Below are positions 46,691-54,697 of a stretch of DNA of 64,000 nt, piece after piece. This stretch comes from Poriferisodalis sp965208485 (GTDB taxonomy: Bacteria > Actinomycetota > Acidimicrobiia > Acidimicrobiales > Poriferisodalaceae), in contig NZ_OZ242344.1 of assembly GCF_965208485.1 (NCBI RefSeq), positions 3,224,001 through 3,288,000 of the forward strand, written 5' to 3'. The notes below the pieces were generated by a model, which saw only the letters and a list, made by a program, of their open reading frames with translations, was not told where the DNA came from and did not search any database. Both the position numbers and the translations under genes were made by a program. How positions within the stretch are numbered: position 1 is the stretch's first letter; each line of letters begins with the position of its first letter.

Positions 46691-47160
46691 TCAGAGGTTC
46701 TCAGGGGGAGTCCGCCGCCGCTGCAACGGCGCGATGTCGACCAATGAAGCGGCGATGCCGATCTCGCCCGGCATCCATCCGTGAGCGATCACCAGCGCAG
46801 AGACCAGCCAGGAGGGCACGCGTCGCGCTGCGTCGGCTTGGGTGCTGATGGCATCGTCCCCCGCCACACGCGTCACGAACGAAGCGGGCGCGATCCGAAC
46901 GATCTCGTCTTCGATCGCCGGATGCAACGTGCGGGCGCCGCCGACCAGCAGCACCCGCTCAGGCTGGCGTTGCGCGACCTCCGCAGCGGTGGCATCGCCC
47001 AGCCTGCCTGCGCCGGAGTACAGGACCGCATGTGCTTGCCCGGCCGCCACCAAGGACGCCGCAGTGCCGATGTCAGACGCCGACGCCCGGTGTCGTTGCG
47101 CGCTCCACCTGCGTGGTCGTCGCAAGGGTGTAGGTGATTCCGGCAGGGGAAGTACGAACA
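46691..47160 (-). pseudogene. Cell-wall-binding-repeat protein remnant
   Basis: Minus-strand fragment resembling CWB2-type repeats of secreted acidimicrobial proteins: SASDIGTAASLVAAGQAHAVLYSGAGRLGDATAAEVAQRQPERVLLVGGARTLHPAIEDEIVRIAPASFVTRVAGDDAISTQADAARRV and a second partial unit VIAHGWMPGEIGIAASLVDI. Just upstream, SPAGITYTLATTTQVERATTPGVGV reads in another frame and stops, so a frameshift splits the gene. No signal peptide or start is left. Confidence 0.6.
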
Positions 47161-47189
47161 AGGGAGTACATGCTCTGGCGACGCTGCGT

Positions 47190-47828
47190 TCAACGAGGGG
47201 ATTCCAACAGCCAGGAACCGCAGGCATCGGTCTCGAAGTACTCGCCCTCGTCGAGTTCGACTCGCCTGCCCCACGCGTCTCCGAAGTGGGTCGTGATCAC
47301 AGCATCGAGCGCACCGCTGAGATCGCTGACCGTCGCGTAGTAGCAGGCGGAACCGGTCCCGGTTGCGACATAGCGGCCAGGTGTCACGTCGGTGCCCACC
47401 AGGTACATGCCGTCGCGCTGCATCCGCTCCGGCAGGCGCGCGCTCGACAACACCTCCGGCTGAGCGGCTGGCAGCTGCTCGGGCTCCATGGCGATGTCGT
47501 GGCGTTGCGGGCGCGCGCTCGGCAACACCTCCGGCTGAGCGGCTGGCGCCAGCTCGACATCGGCGACGGTGGCGAGCTGGGACTGCTCAGCGGGCGCCGG
47601 CAGCGGTCCCCACTGTGCTGCACCGAACCAGCCGATCCCCACGCCGAGCGCGAGCACCGATCCGAGTGTCACCCACGACCGGTGTCGGCGTCTCGGGGCG
47701 TCAGGCGGGCGTCTCAGCTCGATGTCGTTGCGGATAGACGGATCCGACGCGGCAGACGCTGCGCGGAGTTCACTGCCGATGGTGCGTCGCACTCCGCAGG
47801 ATCGTAGTACCGGCTGCAGCGCCCTCAA
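47190..47828 (-). CDS. Hypothetical membrane-anchored protein
   Basis: 212 aa, family not named. A basic cytoplasmic start, one membrane helix (SWVTLGSVLALGVGIGWFGAAQW, about 51-73), then a linker with a duplicated AAQPEVLPSAR/AAQPEVLSSAR segment, and a C-terminal domain YLVGTDVTPGRYVATGTGSACYYATVSDLSGALDAVITTHFGD...EGEYFETDACGSW. Secreted actinobacterial proteins often carry this two-Cys domain, with the pattern PGTY...CYW..LS...G...I......F....C..W. Probably exposed outside the membrane. It neighbours other envelope genes. Confidence 0.65.
   Translation of the reverse strand: MRALQPVLRSCGVRRTIGSELRAASAASDPSIRNDIELRRPPDAPRRRHRSWVTLGSVLALGVGIGWFGAAQWGPLPAPAEQSQLATVADVELAPAAQPEVLPSARPQRHDIAMEPEQLPAAQPEVLSSARLPERMQRDGMYLVGTDVTPGRYVATGTGSACYYATVSDLSGALDAVITTHFGDAWGRRVELDEGEYFETDACGSWLLESPR
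47438..47547 (-). repeat. Duplicated linker repeat
   Basis: Two near-identical 34-36-base copies (about 47438-47472 and 47512-47547), sharing AACACCTCCGGCTGAGCGGC, encode the repeated AAQPEVLxSAR linker of the membrane protein gene. Confidence 0.75.
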
Positions 47829-47894
47829 CGAGACCGTCCCTTGCGTGACGTCGGCTGCGTGATCTCACAGAGCACTGATCGCCGCTCGAACGGC

Positions 47895-48440
47895 GGTCGC
47901 ACGGCCTCGTCGCCTACATCGCAGACATCTCCGACAAGGACACGCAAACCGGGTCCGACGCCGATGCCGAATCAGTCATTCGCGGGTTCAGTTCCGCGGG
48001 CTATCGCGTTGCTTCACTGGTCCCAGCGGCTAGCCAGGCTGTGCAGTCTCGACTCAGTTGGTTGCCACGCAGCGGGTTCCTGCGGGCGGCTGGCTGCGCG
48101 GGCGGGCTGCCGCCGTCGTTCAGCATCGCCCCGGTCACCGGCTACCGCGTCCGCTGGGGTCCGTGCGCTGCGCCATTCTCGGATCTCGGGGAAGCCGTCG
48201 TGGAGTCCGCCTCCCATGTCATCGGCAGGGAGGACCTGCAGAAAGCTCTCGAGTTCACCCCTGACCTACACGATCACCGGACTCGACGCCCGCGTCGACT
48301 ACACGGTGCGCGTCGCCGCAGTCCGCGTCGACGACCCCGACACCGTCGACGGCTCGACTGTGTTCGCCGACACAGCATTCGCCGACGACGACGGCCACGA
48401 CCGGATCGCCGAGACCACCGCAACCGTGCCCGCATCCTGA
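47895..48440 (+). pseudogene. Fibronectin type III protein remnant with frameshift
   Basis: Two overlapping frames make up one Fn3 domain. The first reads HGLVAYIADISDKDTQ...SIAPVTGYRVRWGPCAAPFSDLGEAVVESASHVIGREDLQKALEFTPDL; the second, from about 48258, reads LTYTITGLDARVDYTVRVAAVRVDD...ETTATVPAS and ends at 48440. The first frame is closed upstream by a stop and has no signal peptide. The shift falls at ACCCCTGACCTACACG. Not functional; most likely the tail of a once larger secreted protein. Confidence 0.7.
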
Positions 48441-48710
48441 ACCCCGCCGCATTCCGAACTCCGGCGACGACGACCAGCCCCTCGGGCATCACCGCGTCCG
48501 CTTCTGCCCAAGCGACCAGCCGCTGCTTCGAGCACCGCGCGACCAGCCGGTTCGCCGCAGGCCTCGTCGAAATGGCAGGGAACGCCACGGCCTCTCATGT
48601 CCGGGGGCACGTTCGGTCAGTCGGGGGCGAAGCCGGCGCCTTCGTCGAAGTCGAATTCGCGGGTGTTCTCGTCGACTCCTCCGCCCCGCTGCGCCAGACC
48701 ATCGAATCGC
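48441..48710. other. Decay-zone spacer
   Basis: No gene recognised. The 16-base GCCAGACCATCGAATC occurs twice in tandem near 48693-48724, at the junction with the transposase fragment. Confidence 0.5.
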
Positions 48711-48899
48711 CAGACCATCGAATCAGTCGACAACACCCTCAAAACCCACCTCAGCCTCGAACGCCACCGCGGACGCACCCCGCCCGGCGCCGCCGAGCGC
48801 ATCCCCACCCGAATCCTCGCCCTCACTACCGCCATCTGGCACAACCAGACAACCCACCAGCCCGGCCCCGCGCGCTCACTCGTCGCCTACGACCGCTAA
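48711..48899 (+). pseudogene. Transposase C-terminal fragment (IS982-like)
   Basis: About 63 codons reading TIESVDNTLKTHLSLERHRGRTPPGAAERIPTRILALTTAIWHNQTTHQPGPARSLVAYDR and a stop. This matches the C-terminus of IS982-type transposases (xLKxQLxLERHGGRT...RILALTAAIWHN...RSLxAYDH). The upstream catalytic portion is absent. Confidence 0.75.
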
Positions 48900-48916
48900 C
48901 CCTTGAAACCAGCCAA

Positions 48917-49026
48917 CTAGTGCCGTGTCAAGCAACCTTCGCTGTGGCGGGGATCGCTGGAGGGCCTGCTCGCAGGCGAAGCGACGGCGCCAGCAACCGC
49001 GCAAACGTTTGCTGACGCGGCACTAG
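48917..49026. mobile_element. 102-bp MITE-like element flanked by CTAG
   Basis: Inverted ends TGCCGTGTCAAGCAA (48921-48935) and TTTGCTGACGCGGCA (49008-49022) match at 14 positions with one gap, and both ends are bordered by CTAG (48917-48920 and 49023-49026), a likely target duplication. No coding capacity. It ends 13 bases before the start codon of the carboxypeptidase gene. Confidence 0.75.
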
Positions 49027-49035
49027 CTTGCATCT

Positions 49036-50547
49036 GTGGGCCGCAGATCCACTCGACGAACAACTGGGCGAGTGGCAGCTGCGGCGCTCGCCGTTCTCAC
49101 CGCGCTTGCGTCGCTGCCGGCAGGCGCTGCCACCGGCCCGGATCGAGGTTCGAGCGTTCGGACCCTGTCCTATCCCGGCGACCTGCCGCTCAACGACTCA
49201 CGTGCTGTGACGCCCCGCGTCGGGGCGTCGTTCAGCCACGACGCAACCCGTGAAGCAATCCGGCGCGCGACCCTCGACATCGGCGTGGCGTACTGGGCCA
49301 CAGAACTCAGGCATGAGCCGAATCTCAACGGTCTGTCAGTGCACTATGCACCGCCGCCGCGCCGCAACGAGGAATCCGGCGATTCGGCGCTGTCTCGCTT
49401 GGTCAGTCTTGCCAGCCGCCGTCGACTCAGCGCAGCAGACGCGTGGCAGCAGCATGTGATGCACTTGCTGGCACACGACGCGGGCTGTCCTGTCGGCCCT
49501 GAGCCGCAAAGGTGCCCAAGAATGCAGCCTCAGCTGGTTCCGCGCTTCGATCCCGCGTCCGACGGCGCCACCGAACTGCAAGCGGACAGCCGAACCCGCG
49601 GCACTGCCGTGAATGCGTTCGACTTTCTCAATGTCGCGTTCGAGATCGATGCGTGGAGGCCGGCCGGGGTCCACCCCATGCTTGCCGAGGCGGCACGCAA
49701 CAGCGCCGCTGTCATGCGGCTGCGCACTGCGTCGCACCAGCACCCGTGCGGCGTGACCGCGCTGTGGGTCGTGGCGGCGGTCACCGCTGACATTCCGGAG
49801 ATCACCCGCATCAGCTATGGCGAATGGCACCGATCCGACAGCGTCGTCGAACTGCGGTCGGTCACCCGAAACGCGTCCGTGAGAGGTTGCCGCGCTGCTG
49901 CAGCGCTGTCGGAGCGGTACGTCCGACTCGGCGTCGAGGCGCCCGCGTGGCCCTTCTGGGAGCGGCACCTCGTGGAGGCCCTGTCCGCCACGGCAGCAAC
50001 GGGCATCGCCGACACGCTTGACCGGATGACCGCAGGCTCGCTCAGATCGGTACCGAGATCGCCGCTGCCTGAGGGCGCGCCTGCGCTGACGCCGTACCGG
50101 GCCTGCGATCATCTGCCACGGGTGCTCCCGTTCTCGGAGACCGTCATCGTCAGAGGATTCAGAGTGGCGCCTTGCCTTGCTGACTCGCTGCGAGCACTGC
50201 TCGACGCAGCGTCTGCTGACGGCATCGTGCTCAAGGGCTGGGGCTGGCGATCCACGCTCACTCAGATCCGGTTGCGTCGCCAGTACTGCCCGCTGCCCCC
50301 GGCCAGCTCGGAGCGGTACTGGCTGCAGTTGTCGCTCATGGAGTCAAACAAGTGCTCGCCGCCTGTCGCCAGACCGAGATCGTCGATGCATGAGAGCGGA
50401 CGCGCCGTCGACTTCACCTGCGGCGTCAACGGCATCGCTCTGCGTCCAGGAGTCTCCTGCTTCACATGGCTGTCGGCCAACGCCCACCGCTATGGCATGT
50501 ACAACTTCGTCCTCGAACCGTGGCACTGGTCTACCAATGGCCGCTGA
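49036..50547 (+). CDS. Secreted VanY-type D-Ala-D-Ala carboxypeptidase-like protein
   Basis: 503 aa from GTG 49036. A signal peptide (RVAAAALAVLTALASLPAGAATG, cleavage near 32) precedes about 330 residues of unrecognised sequence with many Cys. The C-terminal peptidase_M15/VanY domain has GWGWRSTLTQIRLRR, the zinc motif SSMHESGRAVDF with His452 and Asp459, and the catalytic Glu/His in LEPWHWS (about 493-498). It should trim the peptidoglycan stem peptide outside the membrane. TAGCTT at 49024-49029, 6 bases before the GTG, can serve as a -10 and overlaps the MITE junction. Confidence 0.88.
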   Translation: MGRRSTRRTTGRVAAAALAVLTALASLPAGAATGPDRGSSVRTLSYPGDLPLNDSRAVTPRVGASFSHDATREAIRRATLDIGVAYWATELRHEPNLNGLSVHYAPPPRRNEESGDSALSRLVSLASRRRLSAADAWQQHVMHLLAHDAGCPVGPEPQRCPRMQPQLVPRFDPASDGATELQADSRTRGTAVNAFDFLNVAFEIDAWRPAGVHPMLAEAARNSAAVMRLRTASHQHPCGVTALWVVAAVTADIPEITRISYGEWHRSDSVVELRSVTRNASVRGCRAAAALSERYVRLGVEAPAWPFWERHLVEALSATAATGIADTLDRMTAGSLRSVPRSPLPEGAPALTPYRACDHLPRVLPFSETVIVRGFRVAPCLADSLRALLDAASADGIVLKGWGWRSTLTQIRLRRQYCPLPPASSERYWLQLSLMESNKCSPPVARPRSSMHESGRAVDFTCGVNGIALRPGVSCFTWLSANAHRYGMYNFVLEPWHWSTNGR

Positions 50548-50575
50548 GACACTGAGGCTGAGACGGTAAGGCCCG

Positions 50576-52033
50576 ATGGTTAACCCGCGGCGAGAGGTCC
50601 GGGGACGACACCCGCTGACCGCAGCGGCGCTTTCGGCCGTCCTGCCAGGCTTCGGTCACTTCGGGTACAACAACCGTCGCGCCTATGCGCTCATCATCAC
50701 GTCGGTCGCTGCGATGACGGCAGCGGTGGCGTACGTGTCCACGCGCAGTGCGACGACGCTGCTGATCTGGAGCGTGAGTCCGACGCGGCTCCGGCTCGTC
50801 ATCATCGGTGCCGTGGTGCTGCTCCTGCTCCGCGTCGCCGTTGCGGTCGACGTCTACATGACTGTGTCGAAGATGCGATTGCTGAAAGACCAAGGCGTCC
50901 TCCGGCTCTGGTCGGTGGTCAGGATTGCCGCGCTGTCCGCGATCGTCCTCGTGCCTCACGCCTTGGTCATTCAGTACGCCTCGGCACAGCTCCGTTTGCT
51001 GACGCGGGTCTTTGCTGCAGCCGAGACGCGGGCAGTCACACCAAGTCCCGTGGTGAGGGTCACCGTCTCGGAGGCTGCGGTACCCACTCCCGCAGCACCG
51101 TCGGCGCCGACGCCAGCGCCGAGTCCAGACTCAGTTCCGACGACTGAAGCACTGCCGCAGACATGGGATGGCGCCGAGCGCCTCACCGTCGCCCTGCTCG
51201 GCGGCGACGGAGGATTTGACCGTACCGGCGTGCGAACCGACACCATCATCGTCGTCTCCATCGACGCGGACACCGGCGCAGCGGCTGCATTCAACGTCCC
51301 TCGCAACTGGCGGCACCTCACCTTCCCCGACGGAACACCTGCGGCCCTGCGCTGGCCCGACGGATATCCGGAGATCGCGAATGAGATCCACGGCCTCGGG
51401 CAGAGGTCTCCTGAGCTGTTTCCCGATGTCGAGGATCCGGCTGGCCACGCGATCAAGTCCGCTCTTGCCGAGTTGACCGGCTTGCCGATCCAGTACTACG
51501 TGCTCATCGACATGCAAGGACTCGTCAAGGCCATCGACCTGTTCGGCGGCATTGACGTCTACGTCACCGAGGCGATCAACGATCGCATCAGGCCGATAAC
51601 TGAGGGAGGGTCGCCTATCGATATCGTCGTCGAGCCCGGTGAGCACCACTTCGACGGCCTGACCGCCCTCGGCTATGTGAGGTCTCGCAGGGGCAGCTCG
51701 GACTATCACCGCATGACCAGGCAGCGATGCGTGGTCGAAGCCTTGATCGATCAGAACTCTCCGTTGGAGATGCTCCTGAAGTATCCGGCGCTCTCCGACA
51801 CCGTCTCCAAGCACGTACACACCGACATTCCGCTCGACCGTCTCGACGAGATGCTCGCGCTCAGCCGCACGGTCGACACGTCAAGAATCGTCACCGTCAA
51901 CTTCATTCCCCCTGAGTTTCCCCGTGGAAGCGCGCCGACCGCCAAGGTACGCGCCGCTGTAGCGCAGGCTCTTCGGGGCACCACGGAGGAGGCCAACGTC
52001 TCGTTGGCCGAGAGCTGTCGAGCGCCGACATGA
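50576..52033 (+). CDS. LytR-CpsA-Psr (LCP) family protein
   Basis: 485 aa. The N-terminal part has several hydrophobic segments (LTAAALSAVLPGFGHFGYNNRRAYALIITSVAAMTAAVAY, LRLVIIGAVVLLLLRVAVAV, LWSVVRIAALSAIVLVPHALVI), more than the usual single anchor; the first resembles a TM2-like loop. After a Pro/Thr-rich linker comes the LCP domain (about 200-410): TVALLGGDGGFDRTGVRTDTIIVVSIDADTGAAAAFNVPRNW, the Arg/Asp pyrophosphate pocket, and GYVRSRRGSSDYHRMTRQRCVVEALI. LCP enzymes attach glycopolymers to peptidoglycan. Follows the carboxypeptidase by 28 bases. Confidence 0.92.
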   Translation: MVNPRREVRGRHPLTAAALSAVLPGFGHFGYNNRRAYALIITSVAAMTAAVAYVSTRSATTLLIWSVSPTRLRLVIIGAVVLLLLRVAVAVDVYMTVSKMRLLKDQGVLRLWSVVRIAALSAIVLVPHALVIQYASAQLRLLTRVFAAAETRAVTPSPVVRVTVSEAAVPTPAAPSAPTPAPSPDSVPTTEALPQTWDGAERLTVALLGGDGGFDRTGVRTDTIIVVSIDADTGAAAAFNVPRNWRHLTFPDGTPAALRWPDGYPEIANEIHGLGQRSPELFPDVEDPAGHAIKSALAELTGLPIQYYVLIDMQGLVKAIDLFGGIDVYVTEAINDRIRPITEGGSPIDIVVEPGEHHFDGLTALGYVRSRRGSSDYHRMTRQRCVVEALIDQNSPLEMLLKYPALSDTVSKHVHTDIPLDRLDEMLALSRTVDTSRIVTVNFIPPEFPRGSAPTAKVRAAVAQALRGTTEEANVSLAESCRAPT

Positions 52034-52081
52034 GCCCTGTGATCGACATTGCCGCGAGCAGCAGGGCACAGCGGCGAGGCG

Positions 52082-52600
52082 TCAGACCCGGGAATCGGCG
52101 ACTTCGAGACGGGACGGACCCAGCGACCGGGCTACGAACAACGCCGCATGCGCACGGTCGCGCAGGTCTGCGGCTTCCAGCGCGTGCGTGGGATAGCTGG
52201 CCACGCCCATCGAGAGCGTCACGCCGGTGTGGTACGAGCGGGCGGCCACCTCGCGCCGCACCCGGTCAGCAGCCCACACGGCGCCGCTGTGCGGCGTGTC
52301 GTCGAGGATGGCGGCCAGGATCCCCTCAGTGCAGTAGCAGACGCTGTCGGACTCGCGCAGCGTGCCCCGAACCAGCCGTGCTGCAAGCCGCTGGGCGACG
52401 CGTGCTTGGGTGCCGCTGAGCTGGGTCCACCCGTCCACCTCGAAGAAGACGATCGAGAGCGGCTGCAGGGCCCGCCGTGCCAACGCCAGCTTGCGGTCGA
52501 GCAGGATCGCGAACACGCGCACATCGGGCAGACCCGTGACCGGGTCGAGCACTGAGTCGAGCACGCCGGGGGTTTCGCTCCCGGCGTCATGGCGAGCCAT
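52082..52600 (-). CDS. GGDEF-like protein with degenerate active site
   Basis: 172 aa from ATG 52600. The fold of a diguanylate cyclase domain is clear: DPVTGLPDVRVFAILLDRKLALARRALQPLSIVFFEVDGW, ...VRGTLRESDSVCYCTEGILAAILDDT..., TLSMGVASYPTHALEAADLRDRAHAALFVARSLG. The signature RYGGDEF is replaced by YCTEGIL, so cyclic di-GMP synthesis is not expected. No sensor domain or membrane helix. It may be a structural or GTP/c-di-GMP-binding relic. Convergent with the LCP gene. Confidence 0.8.
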   Translation of the reverse strand: MARHDAGSETPGVLDSVLDPVTGLPDVRVFAILLDRKLALARRALQPLSIVFFEVDGWTQLSGTQARVAQRLAARLVRGTLRESDSVCYCTEGILAAILDDTPHSGAVWAADRVRREVAARSYHTGVTLSMGVASYPTHALEAADLRDRAHAALFVARSLGPSRLEVADSRV

Positions 52601-52668
52601 GACGCGCCAGAGTGTCACTGTTACGCGCTTCGCACAATGCCGGGACCGCAAGATCGCTGCCTTGGCGC

Positions 52669-52765
52669 CGCTGTCACCGCTGTCACCGCTGTCAATGTGC
52701 GCCCCGCTGCAGCGTCGGCGCTGCGGCCGCCACGACCGATGAGCGCCTCCGCTGTAGCGTCGGCG
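52669..52765 (+). repeat. Short direct repeats before the FAH gene
   Basis: CTGTCACCG repeats near 52673-52695 and CGCTGCAGCGTCGGCG / CGCTGTAGCGTCGGCG near 52708 and 52750. The second copy supplies the TAGCGT -10 (52755-52760) placed 6 bases before the FAH-family start. Confidence 0.6.
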
Positions 52766-52766
52766 C

Positions 52767-53615
52767 ATGCGCATTGGAAGACATCTTGTGGACGGCCAGC
52801 CCGCTCTGGCCGTCGTGACCGACGAGGGAATTGCGACACTCGAATGCGACCACACCGATCTGCCGTCGCTGCTCGCAGCGTGTGACGGCGACGTGGCAGG
52901 CGCAGTCGAAGCCATGGCGAGCAGCGGGGTGACGGCGTTCGACGAAGCAGACCTGCTGTCCCCGGTGGGGCGTCCGCCTGCGATCCTCGCCGTCGGTCTC
53001 AACTACCGCGCCCATGCGGCCGAGGGCGGCCGCGAGCCCCCGAAAGTGCCCATCATCTTCAACAAGCACCACAACTGCATCGTGGGGCCGGGCGATCCCA
53101 TTCACCTGCCCGCAGCGGCGCCTGACATGGTGGATTACGAGGGCGAGCTGGCCGTCATCATCGGCCGCACTGCTCGTGCCGTGCCTGCCTCAGAGGCTGC
53201 GGACTACATCGCCGGCTACACGATCATGAACGACGTCAGCGTGCGCGACTGGCAGCGACGCAGCCCCACCATGACCATGGGCAAGTCATGGGACACACAC
53301 GGCCCGTGCGGCCCATGGATGGTCACCAGCGACTCGATCGACCCGCACTCGTGCCGCCTGGTCACCGAGGTGAGCGGCGATGTGCGCCAGGACGCCAACA
53401 CCGACGACCTCATCTTCGACTGCTACGAGATCGTGGAGCACCTGTCCACGGCGTTCACGCTGGACCCGGGCACGATCATCGCCACAGGGACGCCGGCGGG
53501 CGTGGGAGCGTTCACCGATCCTCCCAGCTTGCTGCGCGACGGCGACGAGGTGGCGATCACGATCGAGGGCATCGGCACGCTCGCGAACCCGGTGATCGCG
53601 GAGCCGATCGCCTAG
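52767..53615 (+). CDS. Fumarylacetoacetate hydrolase family protein
   Basis: 282 aa from ATG 52767. The C-terminal FAH core is complete: AILAVGLNYRAHAAEGGREPPKVPIIFNKHHNCIVGPGDPIHLP, metal ligands in VDYEGELAVIIGR, GYTIMNDVSVRDWQRR, KSWDTHGPCGPWMVTSDSIDP, and TIIATGTPAGVG. The N-terminal 75 residues are the short lead domain of this subgroup. Acts as a C-C hydrolase or decarboxylase of oxo-diacids; exact substrate unknown. Leaderless promoter inferred from TAGCGT. Confidence 0.93.
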   Translation: MRIGRHLVDGQPALAVVTDEGIATLECDHTDLPSLLAACDGDVAGAVEAMASSGVTAFDEADLLSPVGRPPAILAVGLNYRAHAAEGGREPPKVPIIFNKHHNCIVGPGDPIHLPAAAPDMVDYEGELAVIIGRTARAVPASEAADYIAGYTIMNDVSVRDWQRRSPTMTMGKSWDTHGPCGPWMVTSDSIDPHSCRLVTEVSGDVRQDANTDDLIFDCYEIVEHLSTAFTLDPGTIIATGTPAGVGAFTDPPSLLRDGDEVAITIEGIGTLANPVIAEPIA

Positions 53616-53715
53616 CGCCGATGCGATCCGGCACTGTCACGGCCACCAGGCTGAGCCCCGGGCCAGAGCGGCCCGCGAGCGAAGCGAGCTAGAGCGAGAA
53701 GCGCAGGGCGAAACC

Positions 53716-54630
53716 GTGGCTCGATCGCCCGATTTCCGGCAGCGCATCGAGTTCGACCACTCGCTGGACGCCGGCAAGGCGCTGGGGCGAGTCGGCGGCA
53801 AGGGCGCGCTGGGTCCCGTGCTGTATGCCGGCCCGGACATCTGGCGCACTCAGGACACACCTGCCGGCGAGGCCACGCTGCGCATCAACCGCAGCGGGCA
53901 CAGCGCCGAGGTGACGGGATGGGGACCCGGCGCAGCGGAGGCGGCGGCCAGCGTGCCGGCACTGCTCGGCAGCCTCGACGACCCTGCGGCACTCGTCCCC
54001 CGCGACGCCGTCGTGGCCCGATGGGTGCGCCGCTGGCCCACACGCAGGCTGACCGCCACCGGCACGGTTTGGGAGCACGTCGTCCCGACCGTCTGCGGCC
54101 AGAAGGTGCCGGGGCTGAACGCCCGAAACTCGTGGCAGGGAATCCTGCGGCGCTGGGGTCGCAAGCCGCCAGGTCCCGCACCCGAGGTGCTGCGGCTGCC
54201 GCCGACGGCCGATCTGATGGCCTCGCTGGCATACCACGAGTTTCATCGTTTCGATATCGAGCGCCACCGTGCCGAGGCGATCATCGCGTTCGCTCGGCGC
54301 GCAGTGACGCTGGAGAGCGTGGCCCGGCATTCACCCCAGGCGGCTCGCGAGCGTCTGCAGACCGTCCGGGGCATCGGCCCGTGGACCGCGTCGATCATCG
54401 TGCTGCTCTGCCACGGCGACCCCGACTCGGTCATCGTCGACGATTACCAGATCCCCAGCTACGTCACATGGCACCTGGCCGGCGAACGGCGAGGCGACGA
54501 CGACCGCATGCTGGAACTGCTCGAGCCGTATCGAGGTCAGCGTGCCCGGGTGCAGGCACTGGCCAAGTCGGCCGGGGCGCCGCCCCGCCACGGGCCGCGG
54601 ATGGCCCTCCAAGACCTGCGGGGCCGCTAG
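53716..54630 (+). CDS. AlkA-like DNA glycosylase (HhH-GPD)
   Basis: 304 aa base-excision repair enzyme, start GTG 53716. The helix-hairpin-helix and catalytic Asp are seen in RLQTVRGIGPWTASIIVLLCHGDPDSVIVDDYQIPSYVTWHL (about 212-255). Upstream helices (LMASLAYHEFHRFDIERHRAEAIIAFARRA) and the N-terminal beta domain fit 3-methyladenine glycosylase II-type proteins. Lacks an FeS cluster motif. Probably removes alkylated bases. Confidence 0.88.
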   Translation: MARSPDFRQRIEFDHSLDAGKALGRVGGKGALGPVLYAGPDIWRTQDTPAGEATLRINRSGHSAEVTGWGPGAAEAAASVPALLGSLDDPAALVPRDAVVARWVRRWPTRRLTATGTVWEHVVPTVCGQKVPGLNARNSWQGILRRWGRKPPGPAPEVLRLPPTADLMASLAYHEFHRFDIERHRAEAIIAFARRAVTLESVARHSPQAARERLQTVRGIGPWTASIIVLLCHGDPDSVIVDDYQIPSYVTWHLAGERRGDDDRMLELLEPYRGQRARVQALAKSAGAPPRHGPRMALQDLRGR

Positions 54631-54697
54631 CGACAGCGAGCAGCACGCCCGCCCCAGCGTCAAGCAGCGTCGAGCGCTGCGGGCTGCGCAGGCTGGC

